Counted from the first letter of the stretch, positions 1-5,803 are shown. The stretch: 5,803 nt of DNA from Helicobacter sp. (GCF_022511165.1 NZ_JAFLSB010000062.1:1-5803), one strand, 5' to 3'. Notes: generated by a model from the letters alone, not told the origin. Numbers and translations are program-made.

Positions 1-1
1 A

Positions 2-316
2 AATACTATTGCCTTATATGATGATTTCACTCCAAAAGGCAAAACAGGCTTACGAGAATATGAAAAATCAAATTGGTGTAAAAAAGCAAAAGTTGCAGAT
101 GAGCTAGAAAATTTGATTAAAAATGCAAATTTTTCAACCATTTTTCTAAGCTATAATGATGAGGGGCTACTTAGCCTAGAGCAAATCCAAGATATTTTAA
201 GTAAGTATGGCAAGTATAGCTTCAAAGCACAAAGCTATCAGCGATTTAAGGCAGATTCTAAACGCATTCAAAAACAAGATAGCACTTTGGAGTATCTCCA
301 TATCTTGCAAAAATAA
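2..316 (+). CDS. D12-class N6-adenine DNA methyltransferase, C-terminal part (5' end outside window)
   Basis: The frame is open from base 2 to the TAA at 314-316 and gives the last 104 residues of a protein whose start lies to the left. The ATG at 113 is internal, because coding continues upstream in frame. The stretch FLSYNDEGLLS (about residues 46-56 of the visible part) followed by a QIQDILSKYG helix and YQRFKAD, then EYLHILQK at the very end, is the typical tail of MethyltransfD12-family adenine methylases, which transfer methyl from S-adenosylmethionine to adenine N6 in a specific DNA site. The SAM-binding motif and the catalytic DPPY-type motif would be upstream and are not visible, so activity and target site cannot be judged. 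It may belong to a type II restriction-modification system; no nuclease gene follows it on the right. It converges with msbA across a 93-bp gap. The family call is by recognition of the motif order, without a search. Confidence 0.8.
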   Translation, partial: NTIALYDDFTPKGKTGLREYEKSNWCKKAKVADELENLIKNANFSTIFLSYNDEGLLSLEQIQDILSKYGKYSFKAQSYQRFKADSKRIQKQDSTLEYLHILQK

Positions 317-395
317 ATGAATAGAATAAGTTTTACAAAGTCCTTTTTGGCTCTTCTCTTTTGGCAAATTCATTCATCTTTTAATAAATCAAAGT

Positions 396-417
396 AAATT
401 TAGCATTTTTTAGATTT
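396..417. other. Weak AT-rich inverted repeat between convergent genes
   Basis: Seven-base arms (396-402 and 411-417, one G-T pair) enclose an 8-base loop and overlap the msbA stop codon at 410-412. It lies where convergent transcripts from the methyltransferase and msbA would end. The stem is almost all A-T and there is no convincing T tract after it on either strand, so a terminator role is only a guess. The rest of 317-409 shows no gene or other structure that I can support. Confidence 0.15.
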
Positions 418-2134
418 TGGATTCTGCATTCCTTAATTCGCTTTTTATAATGCGCCCCTCTTGCAAATGCAACACCTCATCAGCAAGCTCTATCGTGCTT
501 GGGCGGTGCGCTATAATAATTACAATCTTATCTTTGCTTAAATGCCTTATGCTCTCCTTTATTGCCTCCTCTGTTTGGGCATCAAGGGCTGAAGTTGCCT
601 CATCAAAAATAAGCACCTCCGGATTCTTATAAATAGCGCGTGCAATAGCGATTCTCTGTCTTTGCCCCCCGCTTAAATTTGTGCCAAATTCATCAAGCAT
701 TGCATATATGCCTTGTGGTAAAGTTTCCACAAAATCCCATACATAGGCAAGTTTAAGTGCTTTTATCACTTTTTGCTCATCTACTTCTTTCCCATAAGCA
801 ACATTATTTGCAATGGTATCATTAAAGATAAAGATTCGCTGCGTAACCACTGCCATATTATCACGCACACTTTTTTGTGTATAATCCTTGATACTGCGCC
901 CATTGATATAAATCTCGCCACTATGTGCTTCATAAAGGCGCAAGATGAGGTTAATCGTTGAGCTTTTCCCACTCCCGCTTTTACCCACAAGCGCAGTGAT
1001 TTTATTTTTCTTAAAAATCATACTTACGCCCTTAAGCGCGTGAGTGTCGGTATTGTAATGAAAATGCACATCTTTTAGGACAATATCCTCAATAGGAGCT
1101 TTTAAGGGCAAAGTGCCATCGTGAATCTTAGGCTTTTGGTGCAAAATCTCAAAGATTCTATCACCTGCTACAATTGCGCTTTGCATTTGCGCATAGAGAT
1201 TGACTAGACGCTTAAGCGGCGTATAAATAAAAAAGAGTGCGCCCACAAAAGAGGAAAATTGTGCCGCGCTTAGCTCCCCTGCAGCAATATCTACGATTGC
1301 CATATAAATAACAACTCCAAGCATAATTGCTCCCAAAAGCTCCATAAGCGGAGTAGTTAGCTCTCCTATACGCACTGCTTTCATATTGATTTTCAAAAAT
1401 TGTAGATTCTGCATAGAGAAATTTTTATACTCTAGTTTCTCGCCATTACTTGCCTTAATCACCTCGACATTGTTAAAAATCTCATTGAGCTTTGCTGTAA
1501 TATCTGCATTTTTTTCTTGGATATTGCGGGAGTATTTTTTAAGTTTTTTGATGATGAGATTAAGCGGAATGAGTGCTAAGGGAATAATAATTAAACCTAT
1601 AAAGGCATATTTTGGACTTTGATAAATACTAATTGCCACAAGTGCGATAATCGTAACACTCTCGCGAATAAACTCTGTAATATAATTTGATACAGCCGAG
1701 CGGATAATGCCAATATCATTAGTGATACGAGCTATAAGCTCCCCGCCACGCATTTGATTAAAAAATGCCATTTCAAGGCTTAGCATATGTTGTAGCATTC
1801 TATCGCGCATTTGGCGCACAATATCCTGCCCGATAAAATTCATAAAATAAGTTTGAATATAAGTACCCACAGATTTACCAAAATACACCCCTATAAGCAT
1901 AAGCACCATTGCTAGAGCCATATTGCCATTTTGAACCAACTCATCAAAGCTAAAAAGCGGATTAGCTCGGGGTATTTTGCCCGAGAGCGTATCAAGCAAA
2001 GGTTCAATGAGATAGGTAATCCCCGCGCTACAAAACGCAACGACAAGTGATGCAATAATAGCTATACCAAAGGATATATAATGTCCTTTGATATAGGGAA
2101 AAAACTTTTTAAAAAAATTAATGATGGTGCGCAT
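410..2134 (-). CDS. msbA: MsbA-type lipid flippase ABC exporter (fused TMD-NBD half transporter)
   Basis: This is a 574-residue inner-membrane half-transporter, expected to work as a homodimer; MsbA homologues flip lipid A-core from the inner to the outer leaflet using ATP. Six hydrophobic spans lie near residues 21-47, 72-96, 153-174, 176-195, 259-280 and 293-310. The nucleotide-binding domain follows, with Walker A GKSGSGKS at 384-391, Q-loop Gln432, signature LSGGQ at 487-491, Walker B VLIFDE at 507-512, D-loop SALD at 515-518 and H-loop His543, so all catalytic elements are intact. Length is normal for MsbA. I chose the ATG at 2134, which has GAGG at 2141-2138 (a short 3-base spacer) and begins MRTIINFFKK. 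The frame stays open to a TTG at 2170 and another ATG at 2152, but neither has a good ribosome site. It overlaps copP by 17 bp and would be translationally coupled to it. Another lipid or multidrug exporter of the same subfamily cannot be excluded, since substrate is not readable from sequence. Confidence 0.85.
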   Translation of the reverse strand: MRTIINFFKKFFPYIKGHYISFGIAIIASLVVAFCSAGITYLIEPLLDTLSGKIPRANPLFSFDELVQNGNMALAMVLMLIGVYFGKSVGTYIQTYFMNFIGQDIVRQMRDRMLQHMLSLEMAFFNQMRGGELIARITNDIGIIRSAVSNYITEFIRESVTIIALVAISIYQSPKYAFIGLIIIPLALIPLNLIIKKLKKYSRNIQEKNADITAKLNEIFNNVEVIKASNGEKLEYKNFSMQNLQFLKINMKAVRIGELTTPLMELLGAIMLGVVIYMAIVDIAAGELSAAQFSSFVGALFFIYTPLKRLVNLYAQMQSAIVAGDRIFEILHQKPKIHDGTLPLKAPIEDIVLKDVHFHYNTDTHALKGVSMIFKKNKITALVGKSGSGKSSTINLILRLYEAHSGEIYINGRSIKDYTQKSVRDNMAVVTQRIFIFNDTIANNVAYGKEVDEQKVIKALKLAYVWDFVETLPQGIYAMLDEFGTNLSGGQRQRIAIARAIYKNPEVLIFDEATSALDAQTEEAIKESIRHLSKDKIVIIIAHRPSTIELADEVLHLQEGRIIKSELRNAESKI

Positions 2135-2330
2135 TAACCTCAAATCCCGCATCAAGAATAGCTTCAGCAATCATCTCTTGTGTCGCAGGAGCGTTAAATT
2201 CCACCTTTACTTGTGCTTTTTCCAAATTGACATCAACAAGGCTTACGCCCTCTATTTCACCCACAAATTTTTCGACTTTATCCACACATTTTCCGCAGTG
2301 CATACCGCCAACTGATAATTCAATCATCAT
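2118..2330 (-). CDS. copP: CopP copper chaperone (heavy-metal-associated domain)
   Basis: This 70-residue cytosolic protein is a single HMA domain. The metal site GMHCGKC (residues 9-15, ligands Cys12 and Cys15) sits in the usual loop after the first strand, and the ferredoxin-like fold pattern continues to the end. Residues from VDKVEKFVGEIEGVS through the APATQ and LDAGFEV segments agree closely with H. pylori CopP as I remember it, which is also about 66-70 residues and lies directly after copA. The expected role is to bind Cu(I) and exchange it with CopA or buffer it. ATG 2330 has a strong AAAGGAG (2343-2337) six bases upstream; the next codon is also ATG, so the start could be one residue later. 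The gene begins 21 bp after the copA stop. The C terminus is unusual: it ends in three histidines (68-70) encoded inside the overlap with msbA. Confidence 0.93.
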   Translation of the reverse strand: MMIELSVGGMHCGKCVDKVEKFVGEIEGVSLVDVNLEKAQVKVEFNAPATQEMIAEAILDAGFEVNAHHH

Positions 2331-2336
2331 AACAAA

Positions 2337-2343
2337 CTCCTTT
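2337..2343 (-). promoter_or_regulatory. copP ribosome binding site
   Basis: On the minus strand AAAGGAG is followed by a 6-base spacer and the ATG at 2330. It sits inside the 21-bp copA-copP gap, so copP has its own strong initiation signal and needs no separate promoter. Confidence 0.8.
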
Positions 2344-2351
2344 ATTTTGGT

Positions 2352-4598
2352 TTATAAAATCTTAAAGCCTTTTAATCTTGCAGCATTAAATACCACACTT
2401 AAGCTTGATAAGCTCATTGCTAAAGCACAAAATATCGGGTGTAAAAATATACCAAACCCTCCCAATGCGCCCATTGCTAAAGGAATGAAAGCAATATTAT
2501 AGCAAAAAGCAAAGCCAAGATTCTGTTTTATATTTAAAATCGTTGCTTGTGAAAGTGCGTATGCGTTGTAAATACTCATCACTTTAGGATTGTAGATAAT
2601 CATATCTGCGCTTTGTGTGGCTATATCATATGCAGAGGCAAACGCAGCAGAGCTAAAGGCTAAAGCAAGTGCGGGAGCGTCATTAATGCCATCACCCACC
2701 ATAAGCACCTTATGTTGTGAAAGCTTTTCTTGCAAAATACGCATTTTTTCACTTGGTAGTACTTGTGCGTAAAAATCGCTTATGCCAAGCATTTGGGCAA
2801 TTTTTTGTGTATTGTTGGTATTATCCCCACTTATAAGAGTAGCTTCTATTCCACGCTCTTTGAAATATTTAAGAGCAAGTAAGGCATCATTTTTAAGATA
2901 ATCTTGCAAGGAAAATTGCGCCAAAATACGCTCTTGCGTGGCAAGGTAGAGTGTAATTTTATCATCTTTATTTTGAGCGGATTCTTGGAGATGCTGAGGT
3001 AAAAGCATAGCATTACCCAAAAAATAAAGTGTCCCATTGATTTTTGCTTTAATTCCCTGTCCTATGATATTTTGAGATTCGCTCACAGGCAAAAGCGTGG
3101 CATTTTGGCTCAAAGGGTGTTGTAAAAAAGCCTTTGCGATGATATGGTGGCTTGTTGATTCTAAAGTATAGGCAAGATTAAAAACCTCCTGCTCACTTCT
3201 ATTATTATCAAAAATTTGAATCTGCTCGATTGCTAAACCTTGTGTAAGTGTGCCGGTTTTGTCAAAGGCAATATGTGTAATCTCGCCTAAAATCTGCAAA
3301 CTCCTTGCGTCTTTGAAAAACACACCCATTTTATTTGAAATGCTTTGAGCGTGTAAAATCGCCATTGGTGTGGCAAGCCCTAGCGCACAGGGGCAAGAAA
3401 TTACAAGTGTGGCAATAAAAATGCTTAAGCCAAACTCAAAATCCCTCATTCCCCACCAAAACGCCCCCGCCGCTAAGGCAAGACATATCACAAGTGGCAC
3501 AAAGATTCCAGCAATTTTATCTGCAAGTGAGGCGATAGGAGCTTTACTCTCTTGGGCTTGCTGCACAAGGGCAAGAATTTGCGCAAGGGTGGATTGTTTG
3601 GCATTTTTTTGGGCGCGAACATACAGCACAGAATCCATATTCATACTGCCAGAGAAAATCTCTATGCCACTTTGTGCCAAAGTAGGCAAGGATTCACCAT
3701 TAATCGCGCTTGTATCAAGACTGCTTTTTCCCTCTAGCACGACACAATCTACTACTATCATCTCTCCGGGTAAAACCTTAAGTATATCGCCCTCTTTCAC
3801 ATCTTGAGCAAAAATACTTTCACTTGGCGTATTTGAAAAATGAATGCCTTCGCTTGCATTTTGCTTTGAGGCATCATCTAAGCATAGCCTTTGCACATTT
3901 TTTTGATTGAGTTCTAAAAGCAAGGAGGCGCTATCAAGGGCATCTTTTTTAGAGCGATTTTCAATGGTTTTGCCTATAAGCACAAGTGTGATAATCACAC
4001 ACACACTATCAAAATAGGCGTGAGAATGCACACCAAAAAGCCCTTGAAGACTATACAAAAAGGCACTTGTTGTGCCAATGGCAATGAGCGAATCCATATT
4101 TGGATTTTTCATTAAAAGTGCCTTGAATCCGCGAATATAAAATCCCCGCCCCATATGCGCCACAATCAGGCTCAAAAAAAGCATAGTAAAATAGCTCACT
4201 TCAAAAGGTAAATGAAAGAAATGAAACATCTCTCCCCAAGAAAGCACAAGCGTAATAAGTGTAGCACAAACACTTATAAAAAGCTTTCGTTTTGGAGGTA
4301 AAAAAGCATTGTCAAAAGATTGCATAAGGGCGTTGAGAGAGAAGCTTTTGGAGGCATTAGAAATATCTGCTTTTGGTGGCAAATCTTTATTTAAATGTGG
4401 TTCATAACCCATTTTTTGAATAAGTGCAAAAATATCCTCTAAGCTTACTTGTGTCTCATCATAACGAATATGCGCTTTTTTGCTTAGGAGATGCACTTGT
4501 ATGCTTTCACAAAAGCTTTTGCGACTAAGGGCGCGCTCAATACCGCTTGAACACGCCTGACAGCTCATTTGCTCAATATAAAAAGAAGCCTCTTTCAT
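2352..4598 (-). CDS. copA: Copper-exporting P1B-type ATPase CopA
   Basis: This 748-residue inner-membrane pump exports Cu(I) with ATP hydrolysis. In order: one N-terminal HMA domain with MSCQAC (Cys13, Cys16); four hydrophobic spans (about 104-122, 131-151, 169-188, 194-211); an actuator loop with NGES at 300-303; two more spans, the second carrying CPC at 402-404; phosphorylation site DKTGT at 446-450 (Asp446); nucleotide domain with His485, GQG at 513-515 and GN at 528-529; SGDN at 590-593; GDGIND at 635-640; and two last spans with YN at 700-701 and MSLSS at 728-732. CPC, YN and MxxSS together define the Cu+ (P1B-1) class. I chose ATG 4598 because GGAGG (4608-4604) lies five bases upstream; the frame extends to TTG 4610, but that codon overlaps the ribosome site. 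Two deviations: NGES instead of TGES, and Ile instead of Pro after the HP-motif histidine. It heads the copA-copP-msbA cluster, downstream of an operator-like palindrome. Confidence 0.95.
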   Translation of the reverse strand: MKEASFYIEQMSCQACSSGIERALSRKSFCESIQVHLLSKKAHIRYDETQVSLEDIFALIQKMGYEPHLNKDLPPKADISNASKSFSLNALMQSFDNAFLPPKRKLFISVCATLITLVLSWGEMFHFFHLPFEVSYFTMLFLSLIVAHMGRGFYIRGFKALLMKNPNMDSLIAIGTTSAFLYSLQGLFGVHSHAYFDSVCVIITLVLIGKTIENRSKKDALDSASLLLELNQKNVQRLCLDDASKQNASEGIHFSNTPSESIFAQDVKEGDILKVLPGEMIVVDCVVLEGKSSLDTSAINGESLPTLAQSGIEIFSGSMNMDSVLYVRAQKNAKQSTLAQILALVQQAQESKAPIASLADKIAGIFVPLVICLALAAGAFWWGMRDFEFGLSIFIATLVISCPCALGLATPMAILHAQSISNKMGVFFKDARSLQILGEITHIAFDKTGTLTQGLAIEQIQIFDNNRSEQEVFNLAYTLESTSHHIIAKAFLQHPLSQNATLLPVSESQNIIGQGIKAKINGTLYFLGNAMLLPQHLQESAQNKDDKITLYLATQERILAQFSLQDYLKNDALLALKYFKERGIEATLISGDNTNNTQKIAQMLGISDFYAQVLPSEKMRILQEKLSQHKVLMVGDGINDAPALALAFSSAAFASAYDIATQSADMIIYNPKVMSIYNAYALSQATILNIKQNLGFAFCYNIAFIPLAMGALGGFGIFLHPIFCALAMSLSSLSVVFNAARLKGFKIL

Positions 4599-4603
4599 CT
4601 TGT

Positions 4604-4608
4604 CCTCC
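4604..4608 (-). promoter_or_regulatory. copA ribosome binding site (decides the start)
   Basis: The minus strand reads GGAGG, then ACAAG, then the ATG at 4598. This near-perfect Shine-Dalgarno with 5-base spacing supports the 748-residue form. A start at TTG 4610 would place the initiation codon overlapping the ribosome site itself. Confidence 0.85.
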
Positions 4609-4620
4609 AATCAATACTCG

Positions 4621-4660
4621 CTTTGGTTGAAAAATCAAAGTTAAGATGCCTACTTTGATT
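4621..4660 (-). other. Inverted repeats in the copA mRNA leader (possible alternative hairpins)
   Basis: On the minus strand AATCAAAG (4660-4653) is perfectly complementary to CTTTGATT (4640-4633) across a 12-base loop. The same CTTTGATT can instead pair with AACCAAAG (4628-4621) across a 4-base loop with one A-C mismatch. The two hairpins exclude each other, and the second ends about 12 bases before the copA ribosome site. This could be a leader RNA structure, a second operator, or chance in AT-rich DNA; stems are short and mostly A-T. The pairing is seen directly; function is unproven. Confidence 0.3.
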
Positions 4661-4677
4661 TTATTTATGAGAATGTA

Positions 4678-4686
4678 ATAATAACA
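4678..4686 (-). promoter_or_regulatory. Probable copA promoter, extended -10
   Basis: The minus strand carries TG-T-TATTAT, an extended -10 box (hexamer 4683-4678), preceded by T-rich DNA as in Helicobacter housekeeping promoters, which have little -35 conservation. Transcription would begin near 4671, giving a leader of roughly 70 bases that contains the inverted repeats at 4621-4660. The palindrome at 4698-4724 covers the place of the -35 region, a good position for repression. A TAAAAT slightly downstream is an alternative. Confidence 0.5.
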
Positions 4687-4697
4687 AGCAAAAGTAA

Positions 4698-4724
4698 ATA
4701 TACATATAGGGGGTATATGTATAT
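4698..4724. promoter_or_regulatory. Operator-like palindrome, CsoR/RcnR-family type
   Basis: The arms ATATACATATA (4698-4708) and TATATGTATAT (4714-4724) are perfect reverse complements of 11 bp each around a GGGGG core (4709-4713). An AT-rich dyad flanking a run of G/C is the hallmark of CsoR/RcnR (DUF156) operators; the inner TATAGGGGGTATA resembles the operators of Firmicutes copper operons as I recall them. It lies just upstream of the extended -10 for copA, where a bound repressor would block RNA polymerase, and Cu(I) binding would release it. No regulator gene is in the window, so the repressor's identity is inferred. It could also act as a short RNA hairpin, but neither side has the T tract of a terminator. 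Confidence 0.65.
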
Positions 4725-4770
4725 GGAATCTCCTAACAATATCTTTTGCAGATATAATCCCTATCTCATT

Positions 4771-5316
4771 TTAAAACCTCGTGCAAGTTTGCCTCATCTT
4801 TTCAAAAGCCCAATTTGCCTTATCAATAAGCTCCTTATTATCGCTTATAAGCAAAGTCTCAAAATTGTTTTCAAACGCATTTTTGCTCCAATTTGCCGAG
4901 CCAATAACAAGAGTATGCCCATCAATAATTGCCATTTTTTGGTGCATAATGCCAAAATGTTGCTTATTTTTTGCACGCAAACCACTTAAAAGACAAACCG
5001 AAATATTATTATATTTTGCAAGATAGCCGATACTCGAAGCTTTATTGCCGATATTGCTTTCTTTATCATAGATAATATGCACTTGCACGCCTCTTTTGGC
5101 ATTTTCTTTTAAAATATTGGCAATATCATTATGAGTAAAGCTATAAATACTTATTTTTATCTCATTTTGAGCGTTTTTGAGTGCATTTTTGAAGGCATTG
5201 AGGGCTTCTTTTTGCTCATAAGGAAGCATATAAAGACTCTCTTTTGCGTGGGCGCAAAACCCAAATAGCCCCATAATGAAGCAGAGGATAAGCAATTTTG
5301 TTAATTTTTGGCACAT
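4771..5316 (-). CDS. nucT: NucT-like secreted/membrane-associated nuclease, phospholipase D (HKD) family
   Basis: The 181-residue protein starts with a basic n-region, a hydrophobic core (about 8-20) and a probable signal peptidase I site at AHA-KE (24/25); Cys21 is preceded by Phe, so it does not fit a lipobox. A single HKD motif follows: His125, Lys127, Asp132, then Gly139, Ser140 and Asn142, with the NNFE element at 150-153. Proteins with one HKD act as dimers that cleave nucleic acid through a phosphohistidine. The H. pylori homologue NucT is a surface-associated nuclease linked to use of external DNA as a purine source; the same role here is inferred. ATG 5316 has AAGGA (5326-5322) five bases upstream. 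It is divergent from the poly-E-rich-type gene, and as I recall the same two families are adjacent in H. pylori. The 172-bp gap to copA and the separate copA promoter argue against co-transcription being the main route. Confidence 0.88.
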   Translation of the reverse strand: MCQKLTKLLILCFIMGLFGFCAHAKESLYMLPYEQKEALNAFKNALKNAQNEIKISIYSFTHNDIANILKENAKRGVQVHIIYDKESNIGNKASSIGYLAKYNNISVCLLSGLRAKNKQHFGIMHQKMAIIDGHTLVIGSANWSKNAFENNFETLLISDNKELIDKANWAFEKMRQTCTRF

Positions 5317-5343
5317 TTTATTCCTTTGTCGTATCGATTTGGC

Positions 5344-5349
5344 TATAAT
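5344..5349 (+). promoter_or_regulatory. -10 box for the poly-E-rich-type gene
   Basis: A perfect TATAAT lies 45 bases before the ATG at 5395, so transcription would start near 5356 with a leader of about 40 bases. No clear -35 is seen, which is normal for this phylum. Confidence 0.5.
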
Positions 5350-5360
5350 TTTAAGTTTCT

Positions 5361-5366
5361 ATCATA
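5361..5366 (-). promoter_or_regulatory. Possible nucT -10 box
   Basis: The minus strand reads TATGAT directly after a T-rich stretch, as in Helicobacter promoters. Transcription would begin near 5354, giving a leader of about 40 bases before the nucT ATG at 5316. The box lies inside the first transcribed bases of the opposing promoter, so the two would overlap. TAAAAT a little downstream is an alternative. Confidence 0.35.
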
Positions 5367-5394
5367 AAAAAGCAATAAAACCGCGGGAGTTCTT

Positions 5395-5803
5395 ATGAAA
5401 TTTTTGCTGATTAATACCAATCAAATTGTCCAAAAGCTCGTTGAGATTACAGCTAAAAAAGCAGGGGCAAAGCTCACAAGCATTACAGAATCAAGCAAAA
5501 TGGGTGATTTGACGCAATATGATTATATCATTATTGATGATGATTGTTTATCGCTTGATAAACGAACCTACCTTGATGCCCTCAAAGACAAGCGCAAATG
5601 TCTCATTTATAATAAAGGCACAAAGCGTATTGAGGGCTTTGATGACTATATACAAAAACCTTTTTTGCCAACAAGCATTTTGGATATTTTTACCGAGCAG
5701 CTCAAAAAAGATGCGCAAGCAGGTGGGGGGAATGAAAATGAAGAACCGATAGGAGAGAGTATTAGCCTTGAAAATCTCGATGAGGGCTTAGATAAGATAG
5801 ATT
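5395..5803 (+). CDS. Poly-E-rich-type protein with N-terminal pseudo-receiver domain (3' end outside window)
   Basis: The first 136 residues are visible; the gene runs past the right edge. ATG 5395 follows GGGAG (5385-5389) with a 5-base spacer. The start MKFLLINTNQIVQKLVE and the position next to nucT match, from memory, the H. pylori 'poly E-rich protein'; no function is established that I know of. Residues 1-103 look like a response-regulator receiver fold: a first strand (KFLLIN, 2-7), a hydrophobic strand ending at Asp48 (DYIIID, 43-48), a strand CLIYN (69-73), and YIQKPF (85-90) followed by a helix, as in the conserved Lys-Pro of CheY-like domains. The acidic pair after strand 1 is missing (N-T-N at 7-9), as is the Thr/Ser after strand 4 (N73-K74), so normal phosphotransfer is doubtful. 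A Gly-Asn linker (110-113) then leads into a more acidic tail (residues 114-136), which would become Glu-rich beyond the window if the match holds. No signal peptide; probably cytoplasmic. Confidence 0.7.
   Translation, partial: MKFLLINTNQIVQKLVEITAKKAGAKLTSITESSKMGDLTQYDYIIIDDDCLSLDKRTYLDALKDKRKCLIYNKGTKRIEGFDDYIQKPFLPTSILDIFTEQLKKDAQAGGGNENEEPIGESISLENLDEGLDKID

Noticed and set aside
317..397. A 26-codon reading frame (ATG immediately after the methyltransferase stop) encoding a short hydrophobic peptide.
   Set aside because: It has no ribosome site, no recognisable motif and is very short; a chance frame in AT-rich intergenic DNA is more likely.
2096..2118. A and T homopolymer runs (5-7 bases) in the first codons of msbA, as possible slippage sites.
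   Set aside because: Runs of this length are common in AT-rich genomes and encode a normal Phe/Lys-rich N terminus; no frame disruption is seen.
3370..3807. A 145-codon open frame on the plus strand inside copA.
   Set aside because: It lies wholly opposite a well-supported gene, shows no domain pattern and follows from codon bias of copA on the other strand.
4739..4755. Small hairpin (5-bp arms, 7-base loop) after nucT, as a terminator.
   Set aside because: The stem is only 5 bp and mostly A-T, with no T tract on the minus strand after it.
4717..5026. Open frames on the plus strand opposite nucT, one starting inside the palindrome.
   Set aside because: No ribosome site or family resemblance; nucT on the minus strand has a complete HKD motif, a signal peptide and a good ribosome site.
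5725..5730. A run of six G in the poly-E-rich-type gene, as a possible phase-variation tract.
   Set aside because: Phase-variable G tracts in this group are usually longer (about eight or more), and two of the codons read naturally as a Gly-Gly linker.

Overview
The window looks like part of an AT-rich Campylobacterota chromosome, most likely a Helicobacter and probably an enterohepatic species. The main reasons are a CopP copper chaperone that closely matches my memory of H. pylori CopP, a NucT-like secreted nuclease, and next to it the start of a protein resembling the H. pylori 'poly E-rich' protein. Promoters are T-rich with recognisable -10 boxes and little -35 signal, which also fits. 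The species assignment is inference from remembered sequences; no search was run.

Layout from left to right. Bases 2-316 (+) hold the last 104 codons of a D12-class adenine DNA methyltransferase. A 93-bp gap separates it from a convergent three-gene cluster on the minus strand, read right to left: copA (Cu+-exporting P1B-type ATPase, start 4598), copP (70-residue metal chaperone, start 2330) and msbA (lipid A/lipid-flippase-type ABC exporter, start 2134). copA and copP are 21 bp apart, and copP and msbA overlap by 17 bp, so the three read as one transcription unit. A 172-bp gap lies upstream of copA. It contains a striking 27-bp interrupted palindrome (two perfect 11-bp AT arms around a G5/C5 core) just upstream of an extended -10 box. 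This has the form of a CsoR/RcnR-family operator and is the best candidate for copper control of the cluster. The copA leader also contains inverted repeats.

Right of this are nucT (minus strand, 4771-5316; a signal peptide plus one HKD phospholipase-D nuclease motif) and, divergent from it, the 5' part of the poly-E-rich-type gene (plus strand, from 5395, running off the window). The visible N-terminal part of that protein looks like a degenerate response-regulator receiver fold.

Functionally, CopA pumps Cu(I) out of the cytoplasm, CopP would carry or buffer Cu(I) in the cytosol, and the palindrome would let a copper-sensing repressor control both. MsbA does not belong to copper handling by family, so its place in the operon is the unexpected part. 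All the machinery consists of known families. The less-described points are the operator-like site, the CopP-MsbA overlap with its His tail, and the pseudo-receiver domain.
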